47,555 bases of DNA from an uncultured Pelagibacteraceae bacterium. GTDB lineage: Bacteria > Pseudomonadota > Alphaproteobacteria > Pelagibacterales > Pelagibacteraceae. Shown here one piece after another: positions 31,245 to 39,956 of this stretch (position 1 is the stretch's first letter; the number at the start of each line of letters is the position of its first letter). The stretch is from assembly GCA_902531175.1 (NCBI GenBank), contig CACADE010000009.1:1-47555 (forward strand), written 5' to 3'. Under the pieces are notes generated by a model. That model saw nothing but the letters and a program-made list of their open reading frames with translations, ran no database searches and had not been told where the DNA came from. The position numbers were made by a program, and so were the translations under genes.

Positions 31245-33365
31245 TTAGCTTATTAAGCCTAAAGCTTCTCTTTGTTTCTTAGTCCACGCAAGTGTAATTC
31301 TATCAATAATAATAGCTAGTAATACTATTCCAATACCAGCTGCTAATCCTCTTCCAGTATCTGATCTTGCAAGACCATTAAAGACTTCTAGACCTAAGCC
31401 CTTACCACCAATAAGCGGTGTAACTATTTGCATAGCAAAAGCCATAATTACAGTCTGATTAAATCCAATAACTAAACTTGGAATAGCTAACGGAAATTTA
31501 ACTTTATTTAATGTTTGAATAAGTGTTCCACCAAATGATCTCGATACTTCAGAGTAAGTACCAGAAACCTGTGTTAAACCTAGTGATGTTAATCGAATTA
31601 TTGGTGGAATTGAATATATTACAGTTGCAAGAACAGCTGACACTGTTCCACCACCAAAAAACATTAGAACAGGAATTAAATAACAGAAATAAGGAAGTGT
31701 TTGCATTGCATCCAACACAACGTTCTGAATATTTCTAAATCTTTCATTGTAAGATGCAATTATTCCAAGAGGAACTCCTATAACAAAACACAGCACAACA
31801 GACACAAGTACTGATGATAAAGTTATCATTGATTGTGTCCATATTCCACATGCACCAATAAATAGAAGAAGGACTGCTGTAATTATTGCAAATCTTATTC
31901 CAACAGTTACGTAACCTAAAGCAGAAAATACTGCTAATGTATACCACCAAGGTATTTGAGTTAGAAAAACATCTAAAGGTCTTAACAAATTTAAATAAAC
32001 AAATGCCCTTAAACCTTTTGCAAAAGAAATAAATCCTGGATTTACAGTTAAGCTTTCCACTGCATTAGTAATTGGTTGTCTTATTGATAATTTCCATTCT
32101 TTTGGAAATGTTCCTATTTCTAAAAAGTAATGATCTATAAATGCAATTAGGAATAAAACTAAAAAATAAGGAATAACATAATATCTTTTGCTAATAAATT
32201 CACCGATGTTTTCAGCTGTAGTTTTATTAAAAACTGAAACTAAGACTCTAAATACTGTTGCGATAGCAGATGTAACTGTTTGACATATGATTTTTAAAAT
32301 TTTATTTCCAAAACTTAATGGCATTTCTAAAATTTTTGCGATTTGATATTTTTCCCAACTTTGAGGAAGTAAATAAAATCTTTGAACATCTGAAGGAAGT
32401 CTTTCTTTATCCTTGCTAAACGCTAAACTAAATCTATCAAACATTATCGCCATAAATAAAATACATAGTCCACCTTCCATTGCCCAACCAACATCCAATC
32501 TTCTTATTGCTTGCCAAACTTGACCGCCAATACCTTCGGCACCTATAAAACATGCAAGAACCACTAAGGCTAATGCCATCATTATTACTTGGTTAATACC
32601 CATCATTATACTTGGTAAAGATAATGGAATTTTAATTTTAAATAACAATTGAAGTTTACTTGAACCAAATGAAGTTGCTGATTCAATAGTTTGAGCTGGC
32701 ACTTGTCTTATACCAGTGTTTGTCAATCTTATTATTGGAGGCATTGCATATATCATTGTAGCTAATATTGCTGGGGCACCTCCTATCCCAAAAAAAAATA
32801 ATGCTGGGAACAAATATACAAATGCTGGCATTACTTGCATAGTATCTAATACTGGCTTCATGAAATTTTCAAATCTATTACTTTGTGAACACAAGACGCC
32901 CAGTATAAATCCAAAAAATACACATAATAAAACTGACAGACCCATCAATGCAACTGTTTGTAAGGATGGTTCCCACATTCCAGTTGCTCCCCAAAAATAA
33001 ACTACAAAAGAAGAATAAATTCCTAATCGCAAGCCACCTGCAATAATGCAAGGTATTACAATTATTGCAGCTATCAAAATCCAAGGAGACTCAAGCAAAA
33101 AGTCTTCTAAAAAATAATAAGTTTCTTTTATATAGCTTGCTATAATTTTAGTGACCCATCTGTAATTTTTTTTTAAATAATCTTCTCCATCGTTCACCCA
33201 AGCTGTAAATGTAAATTTATCAGTGACTTCTTTAGGAAATTTTGAAGGCCCTTCACTTTGAGTAGATAGCCAGAGTGCTACCAAAAAAACAACTCCAATA
33301 ATTACATAAGTTATTATGTTTTTTGATTGATTTGATTTATCTATTAAATCAGTTCTAGTAGCCAT
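31245..33365 (-). CDS. proW: fused double-domain betaine ABC transporter permease
   Basis: This 706-aa inner-membrane protein contains two copies of the ProW permease domain. In the first half PILDTMQVMPAFVYLFP and the docking loop ESATSFGSSKLQLLFKIKIPLSLP are visible. In the second half the equivalents are VVLDAMQTLPYFCYLIP and EVSRSFGGTLIQTLNKVKFPLAIP. ProW alone is about 350 aa, so one chain can supply the whole membrane dimer. The gene is divergent from the ATPase gene across 77 bases and precedes the binding-protein gene on the minus strand. Confidence 0.9.
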   Translation of the reverse strand: MATRTDLIDKSNQSKNIITYVIIGVVFLVALWLSTQSEGPSKFPKEVTDKFTFTAWVNDGEDYLKKNYRWVTKIIASYIKETYYFLEDFLLESPWILIAAIIVIPCIIAGGLRLGIYSSFVVYFWGATGMWEPSLQTVALMGLSVLLCVFFGFILGVLCSQSNRFENFMKPVLDTMQVMPAFVYLFPALFFFGIGGAPAILATMIYAMPPIIRLTNTGIRQVPAQTIESATSFGSSKLQLLFKIKIPLSLPSIMMGINQVIMMALALVVLACFIGAEGIGGQVWQAIRRLDVGWAMEGGLCILFMAIMFDRFSLAFSKDKERLPSDVQRFYLLPQSWEKYQIAKILEMPLSFGNKILKIICQTVTSAIATVFRVLVSVFNKTTAENIGEFISKRYYVIPYFLVLFLIAFIDHYFLEIGTFPKEWKLSIRQPITNAVESLTVNPGFISFAKGLRAFVYLNLLRPLDVFLTQIPWWYTLAVFSALGYVTVGIRFAIITAVLLLFIGACGIWTQSMITLSSVLVSVVLCFVIGVPLGIIASYNERFRNIQNVVLDAMQTLPYFCYLIPVLMFFGGGTVSAVLATVIYSIPPIIRLTSLGLTQVSGTYSEVSRSFGGTLIQTLNKVKFPLAIPSLVIGFNQTVIMAFAMQIVTPLIGGKGLGLEVFNGLARSDTGRGLAAGIGIVLLAIIIDRITLAWTKKQREALGLIS

Positions 33366-33386
33366 GTTCGCAAGTTAAAATAAATA

Positions 33387-33407
33387 ATTTTACATTTAAA
33401 GTAAAAT
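33387..33407. promoter_or_regulatory. inverted repeat in the permease-ATPase divergent region
   Basis: ATTTTAC (33387-33393) and GTAAAAT (33401-33407) flank a 7-base spacer. The centre at 33397 lies in the middle of the 77-base gap between the two divergent starts, where a shared operator would be expected. The AT-rich sequence makes chance possible. Confidence 0.35.
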
Positions 33408-33442
33408 ATTGTCTATTTTTGGGGTAATATTATTTATTAAAA

Positions 33443-34489
33443 ATGGCTTTAGAACAAAAAATCACTTGTACAAATATATGGAAGTTATTTGGACCAGACG
33501 AAAAAAGAATTATTAAAAACCTTGATAAAAATTTAAGTATTAAGGAAGTTCAAGAAAAGACAGGACATGTTGTTGCTGTAAAAGATGTCAGTTTCTCAAT
33601 TCAAAAAGGTGAAACATTTGTAGTAATGGGATTATCTGGTAGTGGAAAATCAACGCTAGTGAGATGTATTTCGAGATTGATTGAACCAACAGCTGGCATA
33701 GTGAAAATGGATGATGTTGAAGTTACAAAAATGAGTGCAAGTGAATTATTAGAATTAAGAAGAAATAAAATGAGCATGGTTTTCCAACATTTTGGTTTAT
33801 TTCCTCATAGGACAGTCCTAGAAAATATTGGTTATGGATTAGAAGTAAGGGGAACAAAAAAAGATATAAGAACAGAAAAGTCAATGGAAGTTTTAAAAAT
33901 GGTTGGCTTAGATGGTTGGCATAATAATTATCCAAGAGAATTATCTGGAGGTATGCAGCAAAGGGTAGGACTTGCAAGAGCACTAGCTGTGGATCCTGAA
34001 ATATTAATTTTTGATGAACCTTTTTCAGCATTGGATCCTTTGATTAGAAGAGAGATGCAAGATGAGCTTTTAAAGATCCAAGAAAAGCTTCAAAAAACTA
34101 TGGTATTTATAACTCACGACTTTTTAGAGGCAATTAAAATGGGAGACCACATTGCAATCATGAAAGATGGAGAAGTTTCTCAAGTGGGTACACCTGAAGA
34201 AATTGTATCTAATCCGAAAGATCAATATGTTAAAGACTTTTGTGAAGATGTTCCTAAATATAAAGTATTAAGTGCAGGCAAAGTCATGAGAACTGACTGC
34301 TGCAATGAAACAAAAAATTTATTTGAGAATGGAAAAGATAATATTTTAGATAATTCTAAAATTGAAAATTTGATAGATAGGCTAATTGATAATGATAAAA
34401 CTTATCCAGTAGTTTGTAATGAAAGTGGAAAGCTATTAGGTGAAATAGACAGAGTAATAGTCATGAAATCTATGAGATCAAATCAATAA
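33443..34489 (+). CDS. proV: betaine ABC transporter ATPase, ProV-like
   Basis: This is a 348-aa ATPase of the glycine betaine/proline family. Walker A is GLSGSGKST (residues 63-71), the signature is LSGGMQQRVGLARAL (from 167) and Walker B is ILIFDEPFSALDP. The N-terminal KLFGPDEKRIIKNL is typical of ProV. The C-terminal 80 residues hold a degenerate CBS-like tail, with VMRTDCCNETKN and YPVVCNESGKLLGEI, where full ProV has two CBS domains. An AT-rich -10 (TATTAT 33428-33433) would put the mRNA start within a few bases of the ATG. Its last 7 bases overlap the convergent DMT gene. Confidence 0.92.
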   Translation: MALEQKITCTNIWKLFGPDEKRIIKNLDKNLSIKEVQEKTGHVVAVKDVSFSIQKGETFVVMGLSGSGKSTLVRCISRLIEPTAGIVKMDDVEVTKMSASELLELRRNKMSMVFQHFGLFPHRTVLENIGYGLEVRGTKKDIRTEKSMEVLKMVGLDGWHNNYPRELSGGMQQRVGLARALAVDPEILIFDEPFSALDPLIRREMQDELLKIQEKLQKTMVFITHDFLEAIKMGDHIAIMKDGEVSQVGTPEEIVSNPKDQYVKDFCEDVPKYKVLSAGKVMRTDCCNETKNLFENGKDNILDNSKIENLIDRLIDNDKTYPVVCNESGKLLGEIDRVIVMKSMRSNQ

Positions 34490-35415
34490 ATTTGCTTATT
34501 ACCTTCTATTGATTTCTTTTTAATATTATCTCTCCATATAATAATCATACCAGCAAAAATAATTACTATTACTCCAGGAAATAGTTGGCTCCATGGAGCT
34601 TCATTAAAGAAAATCCAACCAAGAATAAAAGATGACGGTATCCCAAGATACTCAAATGAAGCTATTTTACTTGCTGAAATTAAACGGTAAGAATAAATAA
34701 ACAATATTGCTGCTGTACCACCCAAAACCCCAGTCATTGTCATTAAAATAAAATCTTTAAAATTTTTAATTTCAACATGTCCTGTTGTTAAAAAAAATAA
34801 AAGTAAACCACCAATGACATTAAATATTAATGTGTATAATTGAATTTTTGCAGTTGAATGATTGCCTTGAATGAATTTTAAAATTATGACAGTGAAAGCC
34901 CATGCTATAGCGGTTAGAATTGGAAAAATTGAGTACAAACTAAAAATTTCACTTGTTGGTTTCATTATCATAACTACACCAACAAAACCAATTATAACTG
35001 CTGACCATCTGTAAATACCAATCTTTTCACTCAATAAAATTATTGATAGTATTACTATGAAGAAAGGCGACGAAAAGGTTAGCGTCATTGCTGTTGCAAA
35101 TTCCAGATTTACTACTGAGATAAAAATGAATACATTCATAGAAAGAAAACATATTCCTCTCAAGCAACTCAATATCAAAAACTTATTTCCTAAGTTTTTG
35201 AATATTGTTGAAAATTCATTTGTGAATAAGATCAATAATAACAAAGGTATAATTGCTGCTACATTTCTAAATAAAGTTAATTGAATTATTGAGTATTCAT
35301 CACCTAAAAATTTAATAATAACCATGTAAAGATCTATACATAAAATTGCTAAGAGCATTGTAACAATTGCTAAATATGTTTTTTTTGGATCTGCTTTTTC
35401 AGATGAAATTTTCAT
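34483..35415 (-). CDS. EamA/DMT family transporter
   Basis: This is a 310-aa inner-membrane protein with ten hydrophobic segments in two EamA halves. IYRWSAVIIGFVGVVMIMKP is the conserved end of the first half and EAPWSQLFPGVIVIIFAGMIIIW the end of the second. The substrate is unknown. It ends inside the betaine ATPase gene by 7 bases (tail-to-tail), and it is divergent from the alcohol dehydrogenase gene with only 38 bases between their starts. Confidence 0.85.
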   Translation of the reverse strand: MKISSEKADPKKTYLAIVTMLLAILCIDLYMVIIKFLGDEYSIIQLTLFRNVAAIIPLLLLILFTNEFSTIFKNLGNKFLILSCLRGICFLSMNVFIFISVVNLEFATAMTLTFSSPFFIVILSIILLSEKIGIYRWSAVIIGFVGVVMIMKPTSEIFSLYSIFPILTAIAWAFTVIILKFIQGNHSTAKIQLYTLIFNVIGGLLLFFLTTGHVEIKNFKDFILMTMTGVLGGTAAILFIYSYRLISASKIASFEYLGIPSSFILGWIFFNEAPWSQLFPGVIVIIFAGMIIIWRDNIKKKSIEGNKQIY

Positions 35416-35453
35416 TTAATAATATTGAAATTAGTATAAGTTTTTAAAATATT

Positions 35454-36644
35454 ATGCAAAATTTTAAGCTTAATGAAGAATTTTTATTAAATAATCAGGA
35501 TTGGACATTCCCAACTTTTACAGCTTATGGACCTGGAAGATTTAAAGAAATTGGAAAGTTTTGTAAAAATTTTAAAATAAATAATGCATTAATCGTTACT
35601 GATAGTGGTAGTGTAAATTTACCATTTATAAGTGATTTACAAAATTTACTTAATGATTCAAAAATCAAATCAGATATTTACTCAAATATATCGCCAAATC
35701 CTAGAGATGATGAAATAGATTCTGGATGTAAAAAATTTCGTCAAGGCAATCATGATGCAATAATTGCAATAGGCGGTGGAAGTGCAATGGATGGAGGAAA
35801 AGCAATTTCTCTTACAGTTGATAGCGGTGTGCCTTTATGGGATTTTGAATTTGAAAAAGAGCCACCAAAACTAACTATGGAAAATCCTTTTCCAAAAATA
35901 ATTACTATTCCAACTACAGCAGGAACAGGTGCTGAAACAGAAGTTACTGCCATGGTCACTCATCTTGAAAAAGGAATGAAATTTTGTTTATGGCATCCAG
36001 ATGCCCGACCATGTTTAGCTTTAGTAGATCCAGAGCTAACTTTAAAATTACCGGCTAATCTTACTGCTTGGACCGGTATAGATGCAATGATACATGCAAT
36101 TGAAGGTTATAGTGTTCCTATGTTTCATCCACTTTGTGATGGTTCTGCATTAGAAAGTTTAAATTTAATTTCAAAATCACTTTATGCAGCTGTCGAAGAA
36201 CCTGATAATCTTTTAGCGAGAGGAGGAATGATTATAGGATCTTATTTGGGTGGAATAGCTTTCTTAAAAGGCCTAGGTTTAGTTCATGCAATTTCGCACA
36301 TGGTTGGTGCTGAATATAATACTCATCATGGATTGACTAATGCAATTATACTTCCTGCAGTCATGAAATATAATTTACCTGGATTAGAAGAAAAAGTAAA
36401 AAGAATGTCAGAGGCCATGCAATTTGAAAACCATTCAATTGAAAGTTTTCAAGACAACTTAAATATAATTCTAGATAGATTAAAAATCCCTAAAGGATTA
36501 AATGAATTAGGAGTGCCAGAAGATTGCCAAGAGAGAATAGCAAAGAAATCGATGTTAGACCAAGCTTACGGACAAAATCCTAAAAAGGCATCATTAGATG
36601 AGGTCAAGACTTTAGTTTTAGAAAGTATTAGACAAGCAAGATAG
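35454..36644 (+). CDS. iron-containing alcohol dehydrogenase
   Basis: This is a 396-aa group III (Fe-ADH) NAD(P)-dependent dehydrogenase. The nucleotide-binding part has AIGGGSAMDGGKAISL and TIPTTAGTGAETEVTAMVT. The metal site uses Asp in GIDAMIHAIEGY, His in LGLVHAISHMVG and His in YNTHHGLTNAIILP. Substrates of the family include short alcohols, methanol, 4-hydroxybutyrate and glycerol. It stands 10 bases before an amidase gene, so the two may act in one pathway. Confidence 0.92.
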   Translation: MQNFKLNEEFLLNNQDWTFPTFTAYGPGRFKEIGKFCKNFKINNALIVTDSGSVNLPFISDLQNLLNDSKIKSDIYSNISPNPRDDEIDSGCKKFRQGNHDAIIAIGGGSAMDGGKAISLTVDSGVPLWDFEFEKEPPKLTMENPFPKIITIPTTAGTGAETEVTAMVTHLEKGMKFCLWHPDARPCLALVDPELTLKLPANLTAWTGIDAMIHAIEGYSVPMFHPLCDGSALESLNLISKSLYAAVEEPDNLLARGGMIIGSYLGGIAFLKGLGLVHAISHMVGAEYNTHHGLTNAIILPAVMKYNLPGLEEKVKRMSEAMQFENHSIESFQDNLNIILDRLKIPKGLNELGVPEDCQERIAKKSMLDQAYGQNPKKASLDEVKTLVLESIRQAR

Positions 36645-36654
36645 GTTTAATTAA

Positions 36655-38067
36655 GTGCTTGAGAATTTTTCTGTCCATCAAATAATTTCAAAAATAAAAA
36701 AAAGAGAAATTAAAATAGTAGAGGTACTAAATTTCTATTTAGATAGAATAAAAAAATTCAATCCAAAATTAAATGCTATTATTTCACATATAGATGAAAC
36801 AAAAATTACTGAAGAAGCAAAATTAAAAGATGAAAATTTTAATAGTGATAATGACAAAGATGATATTTATGGACTTCCAATTGCTGTTAAAGAATTATTT
36901 GATATTAAAAATGAGGTAACATGCTATGGATATAAAGAGTTATTAAAAAATATACCAAAACAGGACTCTTTATTGGTAGATAATTATAAAAAAAACACAA
37001 TTTTAATTGGTAAAACAAATCTCTCTGAATTTGCTGTTGGTTGTCATACTACTAACAGAGTTTATGGAGCAACTTCAAATGTTTATGATCATAGTAAGTC
37101 AGCGGGAGGGTCTTCTGGTGGTGCAGCAGCAGCTGTTGCAGCAAATTTAATTCCTTTTGCAGATGGCACAGATATGATGGGATCTTGTAGAAACCCAGCA
37201 GCATTTGCAAATATTTATGGATTAAGACCAACACCTGGTGCGATTGCAGAAGATAGATTTGAAATTAAAAATTTAAAAGATTTTCCTTTAATATCTACAA
37301 CTGGATGTTTTGCTAGGACTCCCAATGACATGGAATTTTTATTTAACTATATAAAAGGGAAGAATGTAAGGGATAAATTATCTTTCGATCTTGAAGATAT
37401 AAATATTAAAAAACTTTCAGATTTAAAAATTGGATGGTGCATTGATCTAAACGAACAATATAAGTATGAAGATGGAATCATCGACTTATGTGAAAATATT
37501 TTAAAAAAATTACAGTCAAATAATTTAAATATTGAAGATTTAAAAACTGAAATTAATTCAGAAGAATTGTGGTATTCTTGGATAATATTAAGAGCCAAAT
37601 TTTTGTATGAAAACTTTTTGATATATAATTTAAAAAATTTAAATGAATTACCTTCTCAAGCATATTGGGAATATGAAAAAGGGAAAAGCATCAAAACAAA
37701 CGATGTTTTAAAAGCAATAGAAATAAGAAATAAATATATGGATAAAATACAAAACCTATTTAAACATTATGATTTTTTAGCATTACCTTCGGCTCAACTA
37801 TTTCCTTTTGAAAAGAACCTAAACAATCCAGAATTTATCAATGATAATAAAATTGACACTTATCATAGATATATGGAAGTCTATACATTATCAAGTTTGC
37901 TTGGTTTGCCAACTATATCTATTCCAGTTGGTTTTAATAATAAAGGGCTACCAATGGGAATGCAGATTATAGCAAATGTTAAAGAAGATAATAAACTAAT
38001 TAACTTTGCCAAATCTTATGAAGAAATTTTTAACTTTTCAAAATTTAAACCAGAATTAACGGAATAA
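36655..38067 (+). CDS. amidase signature family hydrolase
   Basis: This 470-aa cytosolic amide hydrolase has the Ser-cisSer-Lys triad: Lys79 in PIAVKELFD, the cis-Ser in SAGGSSGGAAAAVAAN (near 153), and the nucleophile Ser177 in MMGSCRNPA. The glycines before the nucleophile are altered compared with the common GGSIRxPA. The start is GTG 36655; no Shine-Dalgarno is seen. It is related to GatA and to aryl/acyl amidases, but the absence of gatB and gatC argues against a tRNA role. The substrate is unknown. A DMT transporter gene begins 3 bases after it. Confidence 0.88.
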   Translation: MLENFSVHQIISKIKKREIKIVEVLNFYLDRIKKFNPKLNAIISHIDETKITEEAKLKDENFNSDNDKDDIYGLPIAVKELFDIKNEVTCYGYKELLKNIPKQDSLLVDNYKKNTILIGKTNLSEFAVGCHTTNRVYGATSNVYDHSKSAGGSSGGAAAAVAANLIPFADGTDMMGSCRNPAAFANIYGLRPTPGAIAEDRFEIKNLKDFPLISTTGCFARTPNDMEFLFNYIKGKNVRDKLSFDLEDINIKKLSDLKIGWCIDLNEQYKYEDGIIDLCENILKKLQSNNLNIEDLKTEINSEELWYSWIILRAKFLYENFLIYNLKNLNELPSQAYWEYEKGKSIKTNDVLKAIEIRNKYMDKIQNLFKHYDFLALPSAQLFPFEKNLNNPEFINDNKIDTYHRYMEVYTLSSLLGLPTISIPVGFNNKGLPMGMQIIANVKEDNKLINFAKSYEEIFNFSKFKPELTE

Positions 38068-38069
38068 TA

Positions 38070-38972
38070 ATGACCAGACACCCTCATCATTTTAAAATTT
38101 CATTTGCATTAGCTATTGCTGCTGGTTCATGGGGAATTTATTGGTTACCTCAAAGAATACTAGAAGATGGAGGTTTGACTGGTGGCTGGGGAACAATATC
38201 CCAAATGGCGGTTGGAATATTAATATTATCACCAGTCGCAATTTGGAGAGTTATAAAAGGAAAGTCTATTGGATTGGAATTTCCTCTGACTGGTTTTTTT
38301 GTTGGAAGTGGATTTGTTTGTTATGCTCTTAGCTTTCTTCTTACTGACGTAGTTAAAGCATTAATCATGTTTTACATGATACCTGTTTGGACAACAATAT
38401 TTGAAATTATATTTTTAAAAAAGAAATTTGGTTGGAAGAGGGTAATCACATTAGGTTTGGCACTAGGAGGTTTATGGATTGTATTCAGTCAAGAAAATAT
38501 AATACCATTACCTCAAAATGCAGGGGATTGGTTGGCTCTTGCTGGAGGTGCACTATTTGGTGCTGGTTTAATTAGAATGGAAATAATTAAAACAGATGGA
38601 GTCTTTCCAATTATATTCACATTCTTTTTTTATGGAGGTTTAGCCAGTATACCTATTGGGTTATTCTTAGTAGATTATTTAGGACCAGTTCCATCAGTGG
38701 AGGTTATCATGTCAATGTCCACTTTTTTATTACTTATCTCGATATTTTATTTTATTCCTACAGGAGTAATAATCTTTTGGGCTCCAAGCAAACTAGGAGC
38801 CGGCTTATCATCTATTTTATTTTTAGCTGAAATAATTGTTGGTGTTGTTAGTGCTAGTATTTTAACAAATGAACCTTTTGGTTGGAGAGAAACAATAGGT
38901 AGTATTCTAATAATTCTTGGTGGTGTAATTGAAGTTGTATATGTTCCAAAGTCAGAGAAGAAATTAGCATAA
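38070..38972 (+). CDS. EamA/DMT family transporter
   Basis: This 300-aa inner-membrane protein has ten hydrophobic segments. AIAAGSWGIYWLPQRILEDGG opens the first EamA half, and LNALAL-type export motifs are replaced by GWKRVITLGLALGGLWIVFS. The second half ends GWRETIGSILIILGGVIEVVY. It overlaps the homocysteine methyltransferase gene by one base (TAATG), so it may move a substrate or product of the amidase-methyltransferase unit. The actual substrate is unknown. Confidence 0.85.
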   Translation: MTRHPHHFKISFALAIAAGSWGIYWLPQRILEDGGLTGGWGTISQMAVGILILSPVAIWRVIKGKSIGLEFPLTGFFVGSGFVCYALSFLLTDVVKALIMFYMIPVWTTIFEIIFLKKKFGWKRVITLGLALGGLWIVFSQENIIPLPQNAGDWLALAGGALFGAGLIRMEIIKTDGVFPIIFTFFFYGGLASIPIGLFLVDYLGPVPSVEVIMSMSTFLLLISIFYFIPTGVIIFWAPSKLGAGLSSILFLAEIIVGVVSASILTNEPFGWRETIGSILIILGGVIEVVYVPKSEKKLA

Positions 38973-39955
38973 TGGATATTAATGAATTATTGAAATCAAA
39001 AAAAAAAGTCTTCTTAGATGGTGGAACAGGCTCAGAAATTCAGAGACTTGGCGGAACTATGGGACCAGCTTTTTCTGGTTTAGCAAATGTTTTCTCACCA
39101 GAAATAGTAATCAAAGTACACGAAAGTCATATAAACGCCGGATGTGATATGATAACAACCAATACTTTTGGAACTGCAAGGCATTGTCTTGAGCCTTCAA
39201 ATTTAGGAAATCAGACTATAAAAATTAACATTGATACAGTTAAGTTAGCAAGACAAGCAGTCAAAAATTCTGGAAAAAAAATTAAAATTGCTGGGAGCAT
39301 GTCAACATATTTAGCTTTGGCTGAAAATGAATTTAGACCTGACACAAAATTTGTACCATCATTTGCAAAAGAAGAAAAAAATTATAAAGAACAAGCGAAG
39401 GTATTAAAAGAAGAGGGAGTCGAAGTGCTTATTCTTGAAATGCTTTTAGATATTGACCATGCTAAAATTTTGCTTAATGCAGCATTGGAAACAGGTTTAC
39501 CTGTCTGGGTTGGATTAAGTTGCTGCATAAGCAAGTTTGATGAAACCGTAGTAGGTAGAAATTTTAGAGCTGAAAAAGAGAGATCTATTATATATGACCC
39601 TTTAAAATATCCTGATGAGCCAAAATTCCTTCCTGAAGATAAAATTATAAATTTCGCTGAAATAATTAATTCACTAAAATCTATCGGTGGAGATGTTTAT
39701 GGCATTATGCACAGTTGGTTTATTGATACAAAAGAGGGAATGAAAGTTTTAAAATCAAATTGGAATGGGCCAATTATGTTCTATCCAGAAATTCATAAAT
39801 TTGACACGAGTACTATGCAAGCATTAATAACTGAAAATGAAATTGAATTTGTTGAGAAGTGTTCTGAGTTAGTAGACGATCAGGTAAAAATTATTGGGGG
39901 TTGTTGTGGCGTCACAGATAAACATTTAAAATCCTTGATAACAAAATTTTCTTAA
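38972..39955 (+). CDS. homocysteine S-methyltransferase family protein, zinc ligand variant
   Basis: This 327-aa barrel protein is related to betaine- and S-methylmethionine-homocysteine methyltransferases. FLDGGTGSEIQRLGG opens the barrel, AGCDMITTNTFGTAR is the second conserved block, and IIGGCCGVT carries the zinc Cys pair (311-312). Where the family has its first zinc Cys (GINC type) this protein reads GIMHSW, so His247 stands in. It lacks a cobalamin domain. A role in methionine synthesis from homocysteine with glycine betaine or another methyl donor is plausible but not certain. It overlaps a DMT gene by one base. Confidence 0.82.
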   Translation: MDINELLKSKKKVFLDGGTGSEIQRLGGTMGPAFSGLANVFSPEIVIKVHESHINAGCDMITTNTFGTARHCLEPSNLGNQTIKINIDTVKLARQAVKNSGKKIKIAGSMSTYLALAENEFRPDTKFVPSFAKEEKNYKEQAKVLKEEGVEVLILEMLLDIDHAKILLNAALETGLPVWVGLSCCISKFDETVVGRNFRAEKERSIIYDPLKYPDEPKFLPEDKIINFAEIINSLKSIGGDVYGIMHSWFIDTKEGMKVLKSNWNGPIMFYPEIHKFDTSTMQALITENEIEFVEKCSELVDDQVKIIGGCCGVTDKHLKSLITKFS

Positions 39956-39956
39956 A

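Noticed and set aside
36655..38067. GatA subunit of the tRNA amidotransferase
   Set aside because: No gatB or gatC beside it and the nucleophile region (MMGSCRNPA) differs from the GatA pattern; a general amidase is the safer call.
38950..38972. SAM riboswitch or other leader before the homocysteine methyltransferase genes, as reported in marine bacteria
   Set aside because: Both methyltransferase starts overlap the preceding stop codon (TAATG), so there is no leader space for one.
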